From NCBI GenBank assembly GCA_903813345.2, contig CAIIXF020000011.1, positions 15,049,754-15,113,753 on the forward strand: a DNA stretch of 64,000 nucleotides, in the 5' to 3' direction. The stretch is from Owenia fusiformis. Lineage: Eukaryota; Annelida; Polychaeta; Sabellida; Oweniidae. The notes below the pieces were generated by a model, which saw only the letters and a list, made by a program, of their open reading frames with translations, was not told where the DNA came from and did not search any database. The stretch's first letter is position 1; each line of letters starts with the position of its first letter. Of this stretch, positions 12,901 through 23,554 are shown one piece after another. The translations under genes and the position numbers were made by a program.

Positions 12901-15900
12901 ATTAACATGCAAAATGTCACGACCTGCCATTTGTTACAGACCCCGACCGCCAAACGCCGAACACCGTCCACAAAAAAAAGTTCGAGAAAATAACAATACG
13001 TCACCATTTTTGACAGTGACATAAAGCGAAATTAATTCATGATCATTTTTTGGCAGATGTCTCCTCTGTTGTATCCATATTATACAGAAACATGACTGAA
13101 GTGTTGGGACCTATCGAACAGAGGAATGGTCACAACAATGTTATTGGAGATGATATTGTTTCTACTGTGATTCTTCCTAAACCAAAAGTACCGTTGCTTG
13201 AACCCATTCAACTGCAATTTAAGCATCTGTCAGTGAGAAAGGTGAAATTTAAATTTCGTTAAGACGTTGATATTTTAGTAAAATAGAATTATAACGGTAT
13301 TTTAATGCTTTGCCGACCATTTCCTAAAAATGTCATATTGTAATATTTCCTTTATTTCAATACAGAATTGTTATCATAATGACAACAATTACGCTGTCTG
13401 TACATATATATTTGTAGAACAGTGGTACCAACAGATATCTCCACAGAAAATGTGTATTCTTAGACACTACTGCCAGGTATGTAGCTATGCATTTGTGTAA
13501 ATTATTACTTAACGATGTTATTGAAAATTATTTGAAATAAATTCACAATTTTGGCACAAAAAGTCTTTCAACATCAACTTTTTAAAATCAAATTGAAAAT
13601 ATTCACACAGTACATTTTGATACCATTTGGTAGGACATTAATATAAGCCAAAGTGTAAACTTTAAATGATGCCTTTAAGATAAATGCACTTTTACCAACT
13701 TTGTCAGTATTTGTCACCTAAAATAATATTATTACCATGCAACACAGAACGTATATTGTGGTAAATACAAGATCGAAAATGTAAGAAACGTCTATTACTT
13801 ATTGATCACCCCTCGTACAATGTTGTGATTTCTTTACAATTTTCAGCTCAAAGGGTCTTACCGTTTGGTCGGAGGAAGGATGTAACGTGACATATACAGA
13901 CGATAACGTAACAAGATGTTCGTGCAATCATCTAACAAACTTCGCTGTCCTGGTTAGGTTTACCGATACTGAGGTAATGATAACAATTTACAAGGCCATC
14001 CACCTGAAAAACAACAAGTAAAAGTTTTGTAAAAGATTAGGCATTGGGAGTACATTTTTGTAACCTTGATCATCTATATGAAGAAAGTCCCTGACATACA
14101 CAATGTTTTCAATATAAAAACTTATGTTTCAAACAAGCAAAACGTCTAGCATATTTAGAATGAAAAACCTATGTGTCAAACAAGAACAGTAATAGTTTAA
14201 GATTCACACAGATGTTACATTAATTTACATTTCTATTTTTGATTTAAAAAATGTTTGAAGTCAAAATGTCCTTGGATAAAAAGTTCTTCTGTTTATTAGA
14301 TATCCGTTGAGCACGAAACTATCTTGGGTGTTATTTCACTACTGGGTGTCTCGATATCTCTGCTGGGAGAACTAATTACATTATTTGCCATACTGACAGT
14401 GAGGACAAACAACAACAATTACGGGTGGGTGTGACTATTCACTACTACATTTATGGTCATACGGACATTATGTCAGGAGCTTTTACCCTTTGTTTAATTT
14501 ATAGCTAGAAGCCCATGTGACCCGTCCCACTACTTGACTACACAGGTGTGAAAAACTTCTGGAGAGGCTTGTAGTTGGGGGACGCAAAGACTTGTACATG
14601 TAGCTAGACTAGGCCTATTCTATTCATTTTAGAAGTTATTTTGAAAGAGCAGATGGTAACAAGTACTAAAACAGGAAAGGGGGAAAATATAATGTAGAAA
14701 TTCTAATTTAATTTGTACAACTTCCAGAGATATGAGGAAGCATCGTATGATCTATCATCTGATAGAACATTGAATGATTCATCTCTGGTAAAAAATCAGA
14801 GTTTGGTCAAAAAAGCATCCGTTACTTATTGATCATCCTCGTATATGTTTTAGAGCTGGGTTTGACATAGAAAAGAAAACAATTCGTGTGAACTTGTTGG
14901 TCACTATGGCAGCTACACATGTTGTGTTTCTCATTGGGGCGGCTGTGGACATTATATCAAATATGGTTAGTTCATCAAGTAAAGTATTTATTGATTTGCA
15001 TTTTTTTTAATTTGCCTTCATTATAACAAACGAATCATGCAGACATACTTCATTCTTTTTGGGACTATTTGAAATATACTTTGTTTTGGATAATGAATTA
15101 ATATTTCAGTTTTTCATATTACAATATTCTGTTTTTAGGAGCTGAAAATAAATGAAAAACACCGTGCTGTTTTTTTACTGTTCCGTTTGTGCTTTCCAGA
15201 TATTATGCAAAGTGATGGCTATCGTTTTGCACTATTTTCTTTTACTGTCCTTTATGTGGATGTTGGCGGAAGGATACTATCTTTACAGAAATATAGTCCG
15301 AGCTTACAATGAAAAGATGGACTTAAAAATCTTGATTGCTTTATTTTATGGTTAGTAGTTTAATTATAGGTTGTATACATGCATGAAGAGCAACATTTGA
15401 AATATAAAACAGCACAGTAACATTTATAAAGTGCTAAAATATTTGAAAATTGTAAAAACCCATTTTATTCTATGTCTTAATTAGAATTACAGGTTGAGAC
15501 CCTCATGCTAAGTACATGTACCAGTGTTTGTTACTTTTTGTTTAATTTTAGGTTTCCCAGGTCTCTATATAGCGGTGTCAGCCTCAGTGGGATATGATTA
15601 TTATGGCACTTTGGATGGGTATTATTAATTAAATAATATTAACAAAATGAAATGATTGTAATGCCACAAAATGGTGAAAAAAGTGAACACAAACACATTT
15701 GTCTTAATTGATTTGATACACTAGTAGATATGTTAACGATTGAAAAATATTTAGATTTTCTTAGAATTTATAGAAAGCCCTCGTATTCATTAATCAGTTG
15801 TGAAGCCTCGATTTTATTTTAAATTTGTTAATGTTTCATACGTTCACTCACAGGTGCTGGTTATCGCTGACAACAAATTTTCGCTGGGTACTTATTACAC

Positions 15901-18900
15901 CATTGCTGCTGATTATTTTGGTAAGTTTTAGGTACCTCCAAATTCAAAACCGTTAGCACTAGCCTAATTTGATCAGCTAGTTCATACTGGCAAAAATTCG
16001 AAATATAACAGGGCTCAGCCCGGGCCTTACTATAATACTGAAATAACTAAGTTTTTGAAAAAAACATGTTATAGGAAAGAAAACCATGTAATTGACATGC
16101 TTTCCTGCTAATGACGTTTATCATTGTATTATGATTTTTCAAGATATTATAAAGGATTTAATTAGTTATACAGAAATTATGGTAGTTTCATATTTTTTCC
16201 CTGTACTGTCAATGTTTAATCGAGTCGTTATGGTGGCCATTTTGGAAGTTTTTAAACTATTTTAGTACCCTCAACATCAGCCACAAGATGTAAAATCAAG
16301 TCTATGGAGTGATCAAGCAATACCAATGGAGAATACTATATTTGGATTTACTATAGTCCTTTATCAAGGATCCTAATTTACTACTCCTATATGTTTCAGA
16401 TAAATACTGTGATATTGGGGATGGTTATTAGAGTAATACATACATTGAGCCATGTAGATTATGAAGATAAAATAACAAAGGCAAAGTAAGTTTGTTCATC
16501 TAAGACAAACAGGTTTCATTAAACAAAAGTCTGGGATGATAAAAATAATTTATTTACAAACTTGTTAGTTTATCATTTTATACACAGGGTCTCCTCATTT
16601 TTATAATCCCATATAGTACAGGCTAGGGACATTCCAGTGAGGCCTCTTTCTATGACATACCCCCGCACCCGGTATAACAAGACGTATGTGGTACCATTTT
16701 GTTCGGTATGATGTGAAGTTTTCAGAAACCAATTTTGACATTTTCAAATATGGGTCAGATTCCAGATAATTAGCGTAATGTTACATAATTTATTGTTTTC
16801 TATGTTTTTATATTTTCAAGGTTTAAAACAGCTATGGTTAGGTTTTTATCAAAGTATAACAACAGATAATGGTGGTAATGCTTTCAGAAAAAATTGATGA
16901 CAAAATTTTAAGAAATTTAAAATCAATATTAATCATTATTATGTAATTATTATGTAATAATGTTAAAAAATTTGAAATTAGACGTTGCAAGAAACGCTTT
17001 AATGCAATAAACTGGTTAAACTTCACCAAATACAAAAAAATGAATAAAAGGATGTGATAGCACAATTTTATTTTATTTTATTTCCACAATTAATATGAGG
17101 ATATAATATTATGTAACATATAGAGACTTATAGATTTTCAGTATCTGTTTGCCATACAGTAATCGTTTTATCAGAGTCACTATGCAGAACTTATGGCCAT
17201 CCAGATAGGATGGTCTTGCTGAATGCATTCAACAAAAGGTTATGTGTAGCTAGTTTATTTAATACTTTGTTATCCCACCAAACGAAGGGAGGGATATAGA
17301 AAAGCCACCCGTCTGTCCGTAAGTATGTTTGGGTGATTACATAAATACCGATTGACATATTTGATTCAAATTTTATAGGCTTATGCCTTATGGATGTATG
17401 ACCTCTGCTGGAGAAGGAATTATCAATATGACTGCTCATATGGCCACCATTTGTGTAAAAATACAAAAAATCTCAGTGGTATTGAGAAACCTGCCGATGA
17501 TGGAAATATTGGTTTTATTAGTGGATGCTGCAATCCATAACTTTGATCAAATCAAAGACACTATTGATGGGAAGGGATCAACACATCCTATGGCCATGGT
17601 CTTGTATAAACGATCAGAAAATAATAATGATAACAAGGAGCAGAACAGAAAAAACAAGACTTCTCTGGAAGACACAGATATATGTAACTATGAAAACCAA
17701 AGGTTGATGAGTTAAACCAAAAGTGATACCAAAACCGAATCCCATTTCATCAAAAGAAAATATAGAAATGATGACAAAGTCCAGTTCATACCACAGTACA
17801 ATCAAATCTGACCTGATGTGGAGACTTGTGAGGCATATGAGACAATCAGAAGGCCGAAAGAAGGCCATTTACAGGATGGTAAAAAAAACTTACACCATTT
17901 TTCTCATATCTTTGTCATTTTAAGAACTGATATTTTACACATTTGTACATAATTCAATTTCCTACCAGCCCACTATATTTCATGACCATCAGATTGATAG
18001 TCACAATGTTACAGCACTTTAAAGAACATGCCCCAGTGGCCACTATTGTGCTGTCAGCAAACCTGCACATGTAGTCCAAAATGTCTCTACTTGTGGGGAA
18101 ACGGCAACGATAAAGTGTATGAGAATGACCTCAGGACAATTGCAGACCTCAAAAGTAAGATCATTAGTGTCATTCAGGCCATATCTGCTGAAGAATGTAT
18201 TTGGATCTTTGACAACTGTGCAGGATTGACAACAGCGTGATAATGCCCAAACCTGAAGCATGTTGTTTAAAGTGCTGTTGTATGATAGTGAATGATGTAC
18301 AAATGTGTGAAATATGAGAGAGTAATATTTTAAAATGACAAAGATATGAGGAAAATGCAAGGTTTCCATTTTTTGACCACCCTGTACAACAAAGCACAAA
18401 AGAACCATCTCGTGTATAGAATATGACAATGAGTTGGAAATGTGCACTTGACAGCAACCCTAGCCTTATTTCCAGGATTGTTTTTGTTTTTTGTTTTTTA
18501 AGTTATTCATTTGTACAAAGAATACAATACAAAAATACAATGTGAGTGGCTGTGCTTTTAGCATTATTAGCCACGTCCAGGATTGTTAAACTGTATAGTG
18601 AATCGAGATGGCAAGTGAAGCATGCTGATGTTTAAGTCTGCAGAAGATTTTTGTTAAAATCTGTAAGAAAACCAGGTCTATCAGGGAGGTGGTAAAGTCA
18701 CATTGTCACATCGCCAGCGACTATGCAGAATCTGTTAGAAATCTGTACATTCAACACAAAAATCTCATGAAGAATGCCAACCAAAGCGAGTCGAAAAGGA
18801 TGAAGATGATGTGCGCAAGATATGTAGTCTTGTAGGTCCAAATTATAGATGGTGTCTTAGAAATGGTAAAATAAGGCAAATCTTGCTAATTTGAAAAAAG

Positions 18901-21900
18901 TGATGAATCAATCATCTTAGCTGGACGTTTTCAAAAAAGGGTGAAGGCTAATGACCATAACAACAACTGGCTCTTACAGTGCAGAGTAAGAGAGTATACA
19001 TGGAAGCATGTCTTGATGAGGCAGATACTCTAATGATTTACCATGCAATACAAAGGTCAAAGACAGCTAAGTAAGAATAAGAGAAATAGTTCGATGCAGC
19101 GATGCTGATGCGTTGGTCATGTTTTTGTACTACTACCACACAGTTCTTTATATCGTCACATGAGATATTCATGCACGGTGGCCATGGGTCAAAGCAGCGC
19201 ATCATCAATTCACAGAATATAAGAAAACTTGGGGAAAAGTTTTGCAAATCATTATCAGCAGCTCACACCCTTATAGGATGTGACACTACCTGTTCATTTG
19301 CTAAAATTGGGGATATATTACACAAAATTAATCAAGAACATTGATCACCTCAGCAATTTATGCAAGCTTGGATCAGATGAGCATCTACAATGGGAGAGCC
19401 ATATAGATGACGATGACATTGGATGACCTATGCTTTATTTTGGCATCCACAACTGACAAGCCTGCATCTGCAATGCTACTAACAAAAGATGCTTTAAACA
19501 ACATCTTCTACCAGCACATCTCCAATGTCAAATCTGGACAAAGTGCTCACACAGCAAAGCCCAAACTTTGGAAACCAGAAGGCAACGAATGCTACTTTAT
19601 TGATGGAAGTCTGGTTCCTAAGATGATTTTGAGAGCATCCGGCCCCATTGAATTAAGGCATCTTACCCAAATCTATTGTAAAGATGGATTTCGCACTAAT
19701 CTGAATCAGGCTTGTAGATGCCTACTTGCAGGATTGTTGCGCATGTCTATCTGTTCCCGCGAGGTGGGTATTTGCCAAAACACAATAATGGTTGAGGAAA
19801 AACCATATCCAGATGTTTAGAATAAAGATGTTTGAAATAATCATATCATCATATTATATAATGATTCTATTGAAAGATGTAAGCCCTTATATGTAAAAAT
19901 TGATATTTATCATGTTTAAAATGATCATAACAGTTACCTGATTTTTATATGCATGAATATTTGGATAAGTATATCTGATTATAAATATTTAATGATATTA
20001 TCATTGTGTCTTAATCGTTGTTCAAGTACTGTTATTTGCTGCTACATATGCATGGCATATATTGTTTACAATGAGATTAAGTCTTTTTTATAAAGGTTTG
20101 TACTCATAATAAGATATTATTGCTTGAATTGGTTAAGCACATGACGTTTATATCATTTAGAACAAAAATTCTGTTATCTTAAAAACGAAAACAATTCAAA
20201 TTGTAATTTTACTCATAAAACAATGGAAATTATGTAATAATTACATAATTCTAAGTCCAAAGTATTTTTGATAATTATCAAAATTTATTTTAAAGTATAT
20301 ACACAATTAATATTTGTTTAGCTCATGATTTCTTTTCATCATTTCCTTTAAAAATGCTTTACAAAAAATGCTATGTCATAATAATAGATTACATAACATT
20401 ATGTCATATTTATCGAATCTGACCCATATTTCAATCTGTCAAAATTGGTTTTTGTAATGTACTCAACTAGACGAACAATTTGATACCTATGACGACTTGT
20501 TATACTGGGTGCGGGGGTCAAGTTGATATTTGGCTCATAGGTAGCCTGCACTAATAGTGATGAAACATATGGGAAATGCCAAAAATGGTAAAAACAATTT
20601 AAAAAAGAGTAGGACCTGTGATAAGCAAATAAAACCCCAACATCCAACACTATGAGCAATACATGGCATACGTCATAAACATAAATCAAATCAAGATATG
20701 TACAGGACGATCCAGAAGTAACGTCAAAGATGTTGCCATATCAATATTTTTGGACCAATCTTCTTGAAACTTGGTACAGACGTTTTCCAAACATTATTGA
20801 ATTAAAACCTCAATATTAAAGCTTCTGATTTGTCAATATCATGATTACTAATACTATGTTGACCCGATGTGGTATCACTCGGGGCAAATTATTTGTTTTA
20901 GCAGAAAATGCAATGCAAAATTTAAAAAGACTATACCGCTTAACGTTTATATCAAAAACTTCCAGAGCCAGTATTAAAGCTGTTGTTGTTTTATTCCCAA
21001 TTCTTGGGTTGTCGTGGCTGCTCGCGGGACTGACCATCATACAAAGAGGTTACATTGTGTACCAGTATCTCTTTGCAATATGCAATTCTTTCCAGGTAGG
21101 CCAAGAAATATATATAGATCTGTTCATGCTAATTTGAATGATAATCATGTATGACGATTTCGTCATTTGTCAGCCATACCCCTTTGTTTAGCCCATTTCT
21201 TATTTTTTTCATACATGCTCCAGGCCCGTAGCCAGGATTTGCCAAAAGGGGGGGGGGGGTCATTTTTCAAAAATTTCCAGGGGGGGTTCACATTTGACAA
21301 TTTTGGCCAAAATATGGCTAAAACCACTTGAGAAGTGCTCGAAATGGTGAAAAACTGCATGATTTTGAAAGAATTTTTGGCCAGGGGGGGGGGTTCACCT
21401 GAACCATGCGAACTCCCCTGGCTACGGGCCTGTACTCCTTTGTTTAGCCACTTACCTATCCTCTCGCAATCTAGTCATTTCTTAACTAGTGCTTCCATTT
21501 CTACAGGGGCTGTTCATTTTCGTCTTTCACTGTCTTCTCAACACAGAGGTCCGTACCTCACTGATCAGCAAGCTATCACAATGGCGGGATGAGTGTTCCT
21601 GCTTAAGTTGTCCCAGCAGCTGTATATCTTGCCCTGATCTTGTATGCTTCACACACAAAAGCAGACTAAAGAAGGTCACTGTTAGCATCAAGCGCAAGAG
21701 ACATGGCAGCTTATCATCAGAGATGTATGTCATTAGAAAGGTAAATAGTAACGTTAAAAATGAAACATTTACTTCATTTTGTTAGGTAACCATGCTATGT
21801 AACTGCATAAATTACATCTTTAAAAAGACAATAATGACGAGGCTAATAAAAACTGGTTGCATTTTAAGGTTGTATATTTAACACTGGTTGTCAGGTTGTT

Positions 21901-23414
21901 AATACCGTTTACTATCTAATGATTCACGTACTGTTTGACATCATTCCCGAGATACAAATTAGATAATTTTAATCTCACCGCTATGTCCAGGTGCCGGTTG
22001 ACAAGACACTAGCTGAGCCAGAGGATGAACAACTTCCCAATAGTATCAGTAATTCATCTGAGAACCTCACCACCAGAGCCTCAAGTCCTTCAATTAACAG
22101 GTATCTAGTCTTTTAATGAATTGTGCTCAGTACCAGAGTTTCTCTCAACTGAACTCAAAATGATACTTTTCAGTTGATCAAACCCATTATTGTCTTCAAG
22201 TTGGTTGTATTGGTAGAACGAAGTCATTTAGTTTTTTCATCTATAGATATTCCATCACTTTTCAAAATGGCAGTTGGATTTAGGAGGGGATTCTCCTTGG
22301 CCTTATGACTGGTGCATGCCGAGACCGGTGTAAAAGAAATGATGGTCCCCCAGGGATTATGGTCCCCTTTCTTAACGGCCCTTACTGGCCCTGATTGTGT
22401 ATAAGATAAGAGGGAAAGAGTTGTATTAAGGTCTGCACCATATAAATCAATGGAGAGTAGGACCATAATTTGATAGGACCTCCTACCCTTTTACACCTGA
22501 TGTACCACTAAATAGAGGAATTTGACGTTAGAAATAAATTAAATATTACATGCAAATATTGCTATTAAAAACGTTTTCATCGTTCTGCCGACAAACCAAG
22601 ACGATACTGGGTTTGATCAACTGAAAAGCATCATTTAGAGTTCAAAAATGGATTGAGGTATGTCATTTAGGTGTATAGAACGGGGATAAAACTGGTTAAA
22701 GGTAATAATATAGCAACATTGATCCAATGATCCCACGACTGGTAAGTTGTGGATCTCGATAATCCGAATAAAGTAAGCAGTAACGCGCTGGTACTTGATG
22801 ATTAAGATACGTAATATAACGCAAATTCAAATTCCTTGTGTTGTACCTTACCGTCATCGCGCGTTAAACCAACCGTATACTACATTCGGAGTTTGTGGAG
22901 GTAAGGTTTAACTATGAAATTTACTGTCAAAATCAATGTCTAGGATGTTGTTACAGACATTTACATATAGAAATATATTTGCTCACATTTCATCGCCCTC
23001 ATGTTGTACCGTACCCCGCGCGTTCAACTGTCACGCTTAATTTGGTATGTATCTGTGTTTATGAACGAAGCCTTAGATATTTCATGGCATTTATACTATT
23101 CATGGGTACTAACAGACTAATGCAACGTCCAAAATCCTGATTTGGTTGGAAAGCAATACACCAACTTTAATTTTTACTTTGGCCGCACACAAATACACCT
23201 AACTTTTACTTAATGTAGGAAGACAGGTTAACCATTTGAAATGATTTGTGCAACTCTGTTTTCCAGTAAGGATACATCTATTTGGAACACAACTAAGCGC
23301 TGGATGCTTCCAAAGGCTGACATCTATAAGAAACCAGATAGTGCAACGTCACAGCGTTCTCAAAGCAGCAACAATGGTTACCAAAGCAACACAACAAACA
23401 CTTCCTTACATTAA
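3955..23414 (+). CDS. SUEL-lectin adhesion G-protein-coupled receptor (latrophilin-like)
   Basis: Hand-built 19-exon model, about 1197 aa: join(3955..3999, 4329..4517, 5563..6981, 9512..9577, 10442..10553, 11875..11991, 13057..13241, 13366..13476, 13854..13973, 14300..14424, 14854..14965, 15200..15350, 15552..15618, 15854..15920, 16400..16485, 20966..21095, 21507..21740, 21991..22100, 23267..23414). Every junction has GT and AG and the codon phases agree throughout. Order: signal peptide (MCILIPCGVFILLL), SUEL lectin (about 32-138), low-complexity stalk (139-540), GAIN with GPS (about 545-788), seven helices (about 793-1050), cytoplasmic tail ending NTSLH. The SUEL domain is shared with latrophilins, but their olfactomedin and hormone-receptor domains are absent, so I give no symbol. 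It should act at the plasma membrane as a self-cleaved two-part receptor. The first exon is short and the least certain. The neighbours give no functional hint. Confidence 0.85.
4518..5562 (+). other. GPCR intron 2
   Basis: Runs from the exon 2 donor (TTTTCAG|GTTTGT) to the exon 3 acceptor (TTTCCAG). Apart from the MITE at 5173-5345 I see only AT-rich sequence. Confidence 0.6.
5173..5345. mobile_element. Short MITE, copy 1
   Basis: A 173-bp element with near-perfect ends CCGGTGTGAAAG and CTTTTACACCGG, lying in GPCR intron 2. It shares more than 90 percent of its bases by eye with the copy at 22325-22499, including cccagggattatggtcccc. No coding capacity; a non-autonomous DNA transposon. Confidence 0.8.
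5743..6981 (+). other. Low-complexity stalk of the GPCR, inside one large exon
   Basis: The 1419-bp exon 3 continues from the lectin into about 410 aa without a fold. The first part (about 5857-6150) is a Lys/Asp/Gly/Ser repeat, the rest a Thr/Ser/Asn-rich mucin-like region with many N-x-T/S sites. Two diverged copies of a block beginning DQINVTE-E-EGKNIT and ending SNYFTT lie at about 6632-6700 and 6812-6880. The exon ends at ATACAA|GTAGGC after YRIDENDMKKLWIQ, where GAIN-like sequence begins. It probably holds the lectin away from the membrane. Confidence 0.75.
5857..6147 (+). repeat. In-frame 30-bp repeat encoding DDKKGGSSK-like decapeptides
   Basis: About eight imperfect copies of a unit like gatgacaaaaagggtggttc, in frame with the GPCR. 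They encode D-D-K-K-G-G-S-S-K/T-N variants. Alternating acidic and basic residues make a flexible polyampholyte. The antisense open frame here is an artefact of the repeat. Confidence 0.8.
6982..9511 (+). other. GPCR intron 3
   Basis: 2.5 kb, AT-rich. The short open frames (near 7064, 8019, 8454, 8964) lack recognisable domains, splice context or coding character. I see no RNA gene or complete transposon. Confidence 0.55.
9578..11874 (+). other. GPCR introns 4 and 5 with a GGCCCAAA-type repeat
   Basis: Two introns around exon 5 (10442-10553). Nothing coding. Around 11396-11580 there is a degraded element rich in ggcccaaaattt and aggccca, starting with the palindrome ggccacgtactgtcgtggcc. It resembles the MITEs at 57590-57827 and 58262-58494. 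Confidence 0.5.
11992..13056 (+). other. GPCR intron 6 with a GGCCCAAA-type repeat
   Basis: About 12770-12890 contains aaaatgggcc, gggcccaaatttggggcgg and tttggcccaaaa, the same compositional family as the repeat near 11450. No ends could be fixed. The open frame across it reads only Phe/Gly/Trp low complexity. Confidence 0.5.
17270..17335 (+). mobile_element. Fragment of the ATCCCAACGAAC-end element
   Basis: ttatcccaccaaacgaaggg, then agggatatagaaaagccacc and gtctgtccgtaag, match the left end of the complete element at 53662-54408. Only the first 65 bp or so is recognisable. Confidence 0.6.
17383..17715 (+). pseudogene. Open-frame remnant, probably transposon-derived
   Basis: A 110-codon open stretch, including GEGIINMTAHMATICVKIQK and KGSTHPMAMVLYKRSE. 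It has residual coding character but no start context or splice signals. It lies upstream in the same intron as the GCDTT relic and may be an N-terminal piece of the same decayed element. I do not recognise the family with confidence. Confidence 0.3.
17960..18390 (+). pseudogene. Mariner-type transposase remnant
   Basis: The frame at 18028-18240 includes LYLWGNGNDKVYENDLRTIA and ends EECIWIFDNCA. This resembles the C-terminal part of mariner-like transposases (FYLWG-LKDKVY--NP-T--LK--I). At 18376-18387 the sequence gaccaccctgta is a reverse-oriented CAGGGTGGTC end. Upstream parts are scrambled and no intact reading frame remains. Confidence 0.5.
19082..19820 (+). pseudogene. Decayed ORF of a multicopy invertebrate GCDTT family
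   Basis: Three frames together show SDADALVMFLYYY, then NIRKLGEKFCKSLSAAHTLI followed by GCDTTCSFAKIGDIL, then an open 137-codon stretch from 19407. The order D-A-D-x-L-V, then H-x-L-x-GCDTT-S, is one I associate with multicopy, probably transposon-borne genes in marine invertebrates. Frameshifts and stops break it. The function of the family is not known to me. Confidence 0.4.
21221..21432 (+). mobile_element. MITE with CAGGCCCGTAGCCAGG ends, copy 1
   Basis: 212 bp, starting caggcccgtagccagg and ending cctggctacgggcctg, with G-runs inside each end. In GPCR intron 16. An inverted copy lies at 61931-62130. Non-autonomous DNA transposon; the target duplication is not clear here. Confidence 0.8.
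22325..22499. mobile_element. Short MITE, copy 2
   Basis: 175 bp, same orientation and family as 5173-5345, with ends CCGGTGTAAAAG and CTTTTACACCTG. Lies in the last GPCR intron. Confidence 0.8.
22500..23266 (+). other. Remainder of GPCR intron 18
   Basis: No coding signal. The open frame at 22895 is crossed by no splice signals and has no domain. Confidence 0.5.
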
Positions 23415-23491
23415 AAAAATCATATTTGGACACAAAATGTATACATGGACAGATGGACATCTAACGTAGGCTGCTGTAGTATACTGTATAC

Positions 23492-23497
23492 AATAAA
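23492..23497 (+). promoter_or_regulatory. Poly(A) signal of the GPCR
   Basis: AATAAA 78 bases after the GPCR stop codon (TAA at 23412-23414). It lies just before the truncated retrotransposon that starts near 23555. Confidence 0.6.
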
Positions 23498-23554
23498 TCT
23501 ACGATGAGGTTTTTACTAATCTTGAAACCCTTTACAGAATTGTTATTGTGTTTC

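Larger units (their letters stand above)
9512..13973 (+). other. GAIN domain and GPS autoproteolysis site of the GPCR
   Basis: Exons 4-9. GAIN-type segments: DIVKLLSILTNATGSSELK, SRLEAIDYIRVIDSVLTR, TIIEHSKVTGAILFPESS, ILYRNMTEVLGPI, then IQLQFKHLSV just before the GPS. The GPS reads VWSEEGCNVT, then RCSCNHLTNFAVLV. Cleavage is expected at HL|T (about residues 775/776), exposing the tethered agonist TNFAVLV. The exon before it gives YAVCTYIFVEQW in place of the usual C-x-F-W. The strongest donor (CCAG|GTATG at 13476) keeps phase only if the second AG of the next acceptor (13852-13853) is used. Confidence 0.75.
16486..20965 (+). other. GPCR intron 15, a graveyard of decayed transposon genes
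   Basis: 4.5 kb between the exon 15 donor (GCAAA|GTAAG) and the exon 16 acceptor (CTTCCAG). It holds the start of a TIR element near 17270, open-frame remnants at 17383-17715 and 19082-19820, and a mariner-type remnant at about 17960-18390. The 20000-20900 part is AT-rich and featureless. Confidence 0.7.
14300..21740 (+). other. Seven-transmembrane bundle of the GPCR (family B2 pattern)
   Basis: Exons 10-17 carry the helices. TM1: ETILGVISLLGVSISLLGEL. TM2: VNLLVTMAATHVVFLIGAAV. TM3: HYFLLLSFMWMLAEGYYLY, with the family's HYF..F.WML.EG. TM4: LKILIALFYG then FPGLYIAVSASVG. TM5: CWLSLTTNFRWVLITPLLL. Intracellular loop 3: exon 15. TM6: VVVLFPILGLSWLLAGLTI. TM7: GLFIFVFHCLLNTEVR. A Cys/Ser-rich tail follows. 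Intron 15 (16486-20965), between loop 3 and TM6, is the largest and is full of transposon debris. Confidence 0.85.

Noticed and set aside
12751-13022. Two overlapping frames with FGPIFGFWGPN-like sequence
   Set aside because: Low-complexity reading of the ggcccaaa repeat in GPCR intron 6.
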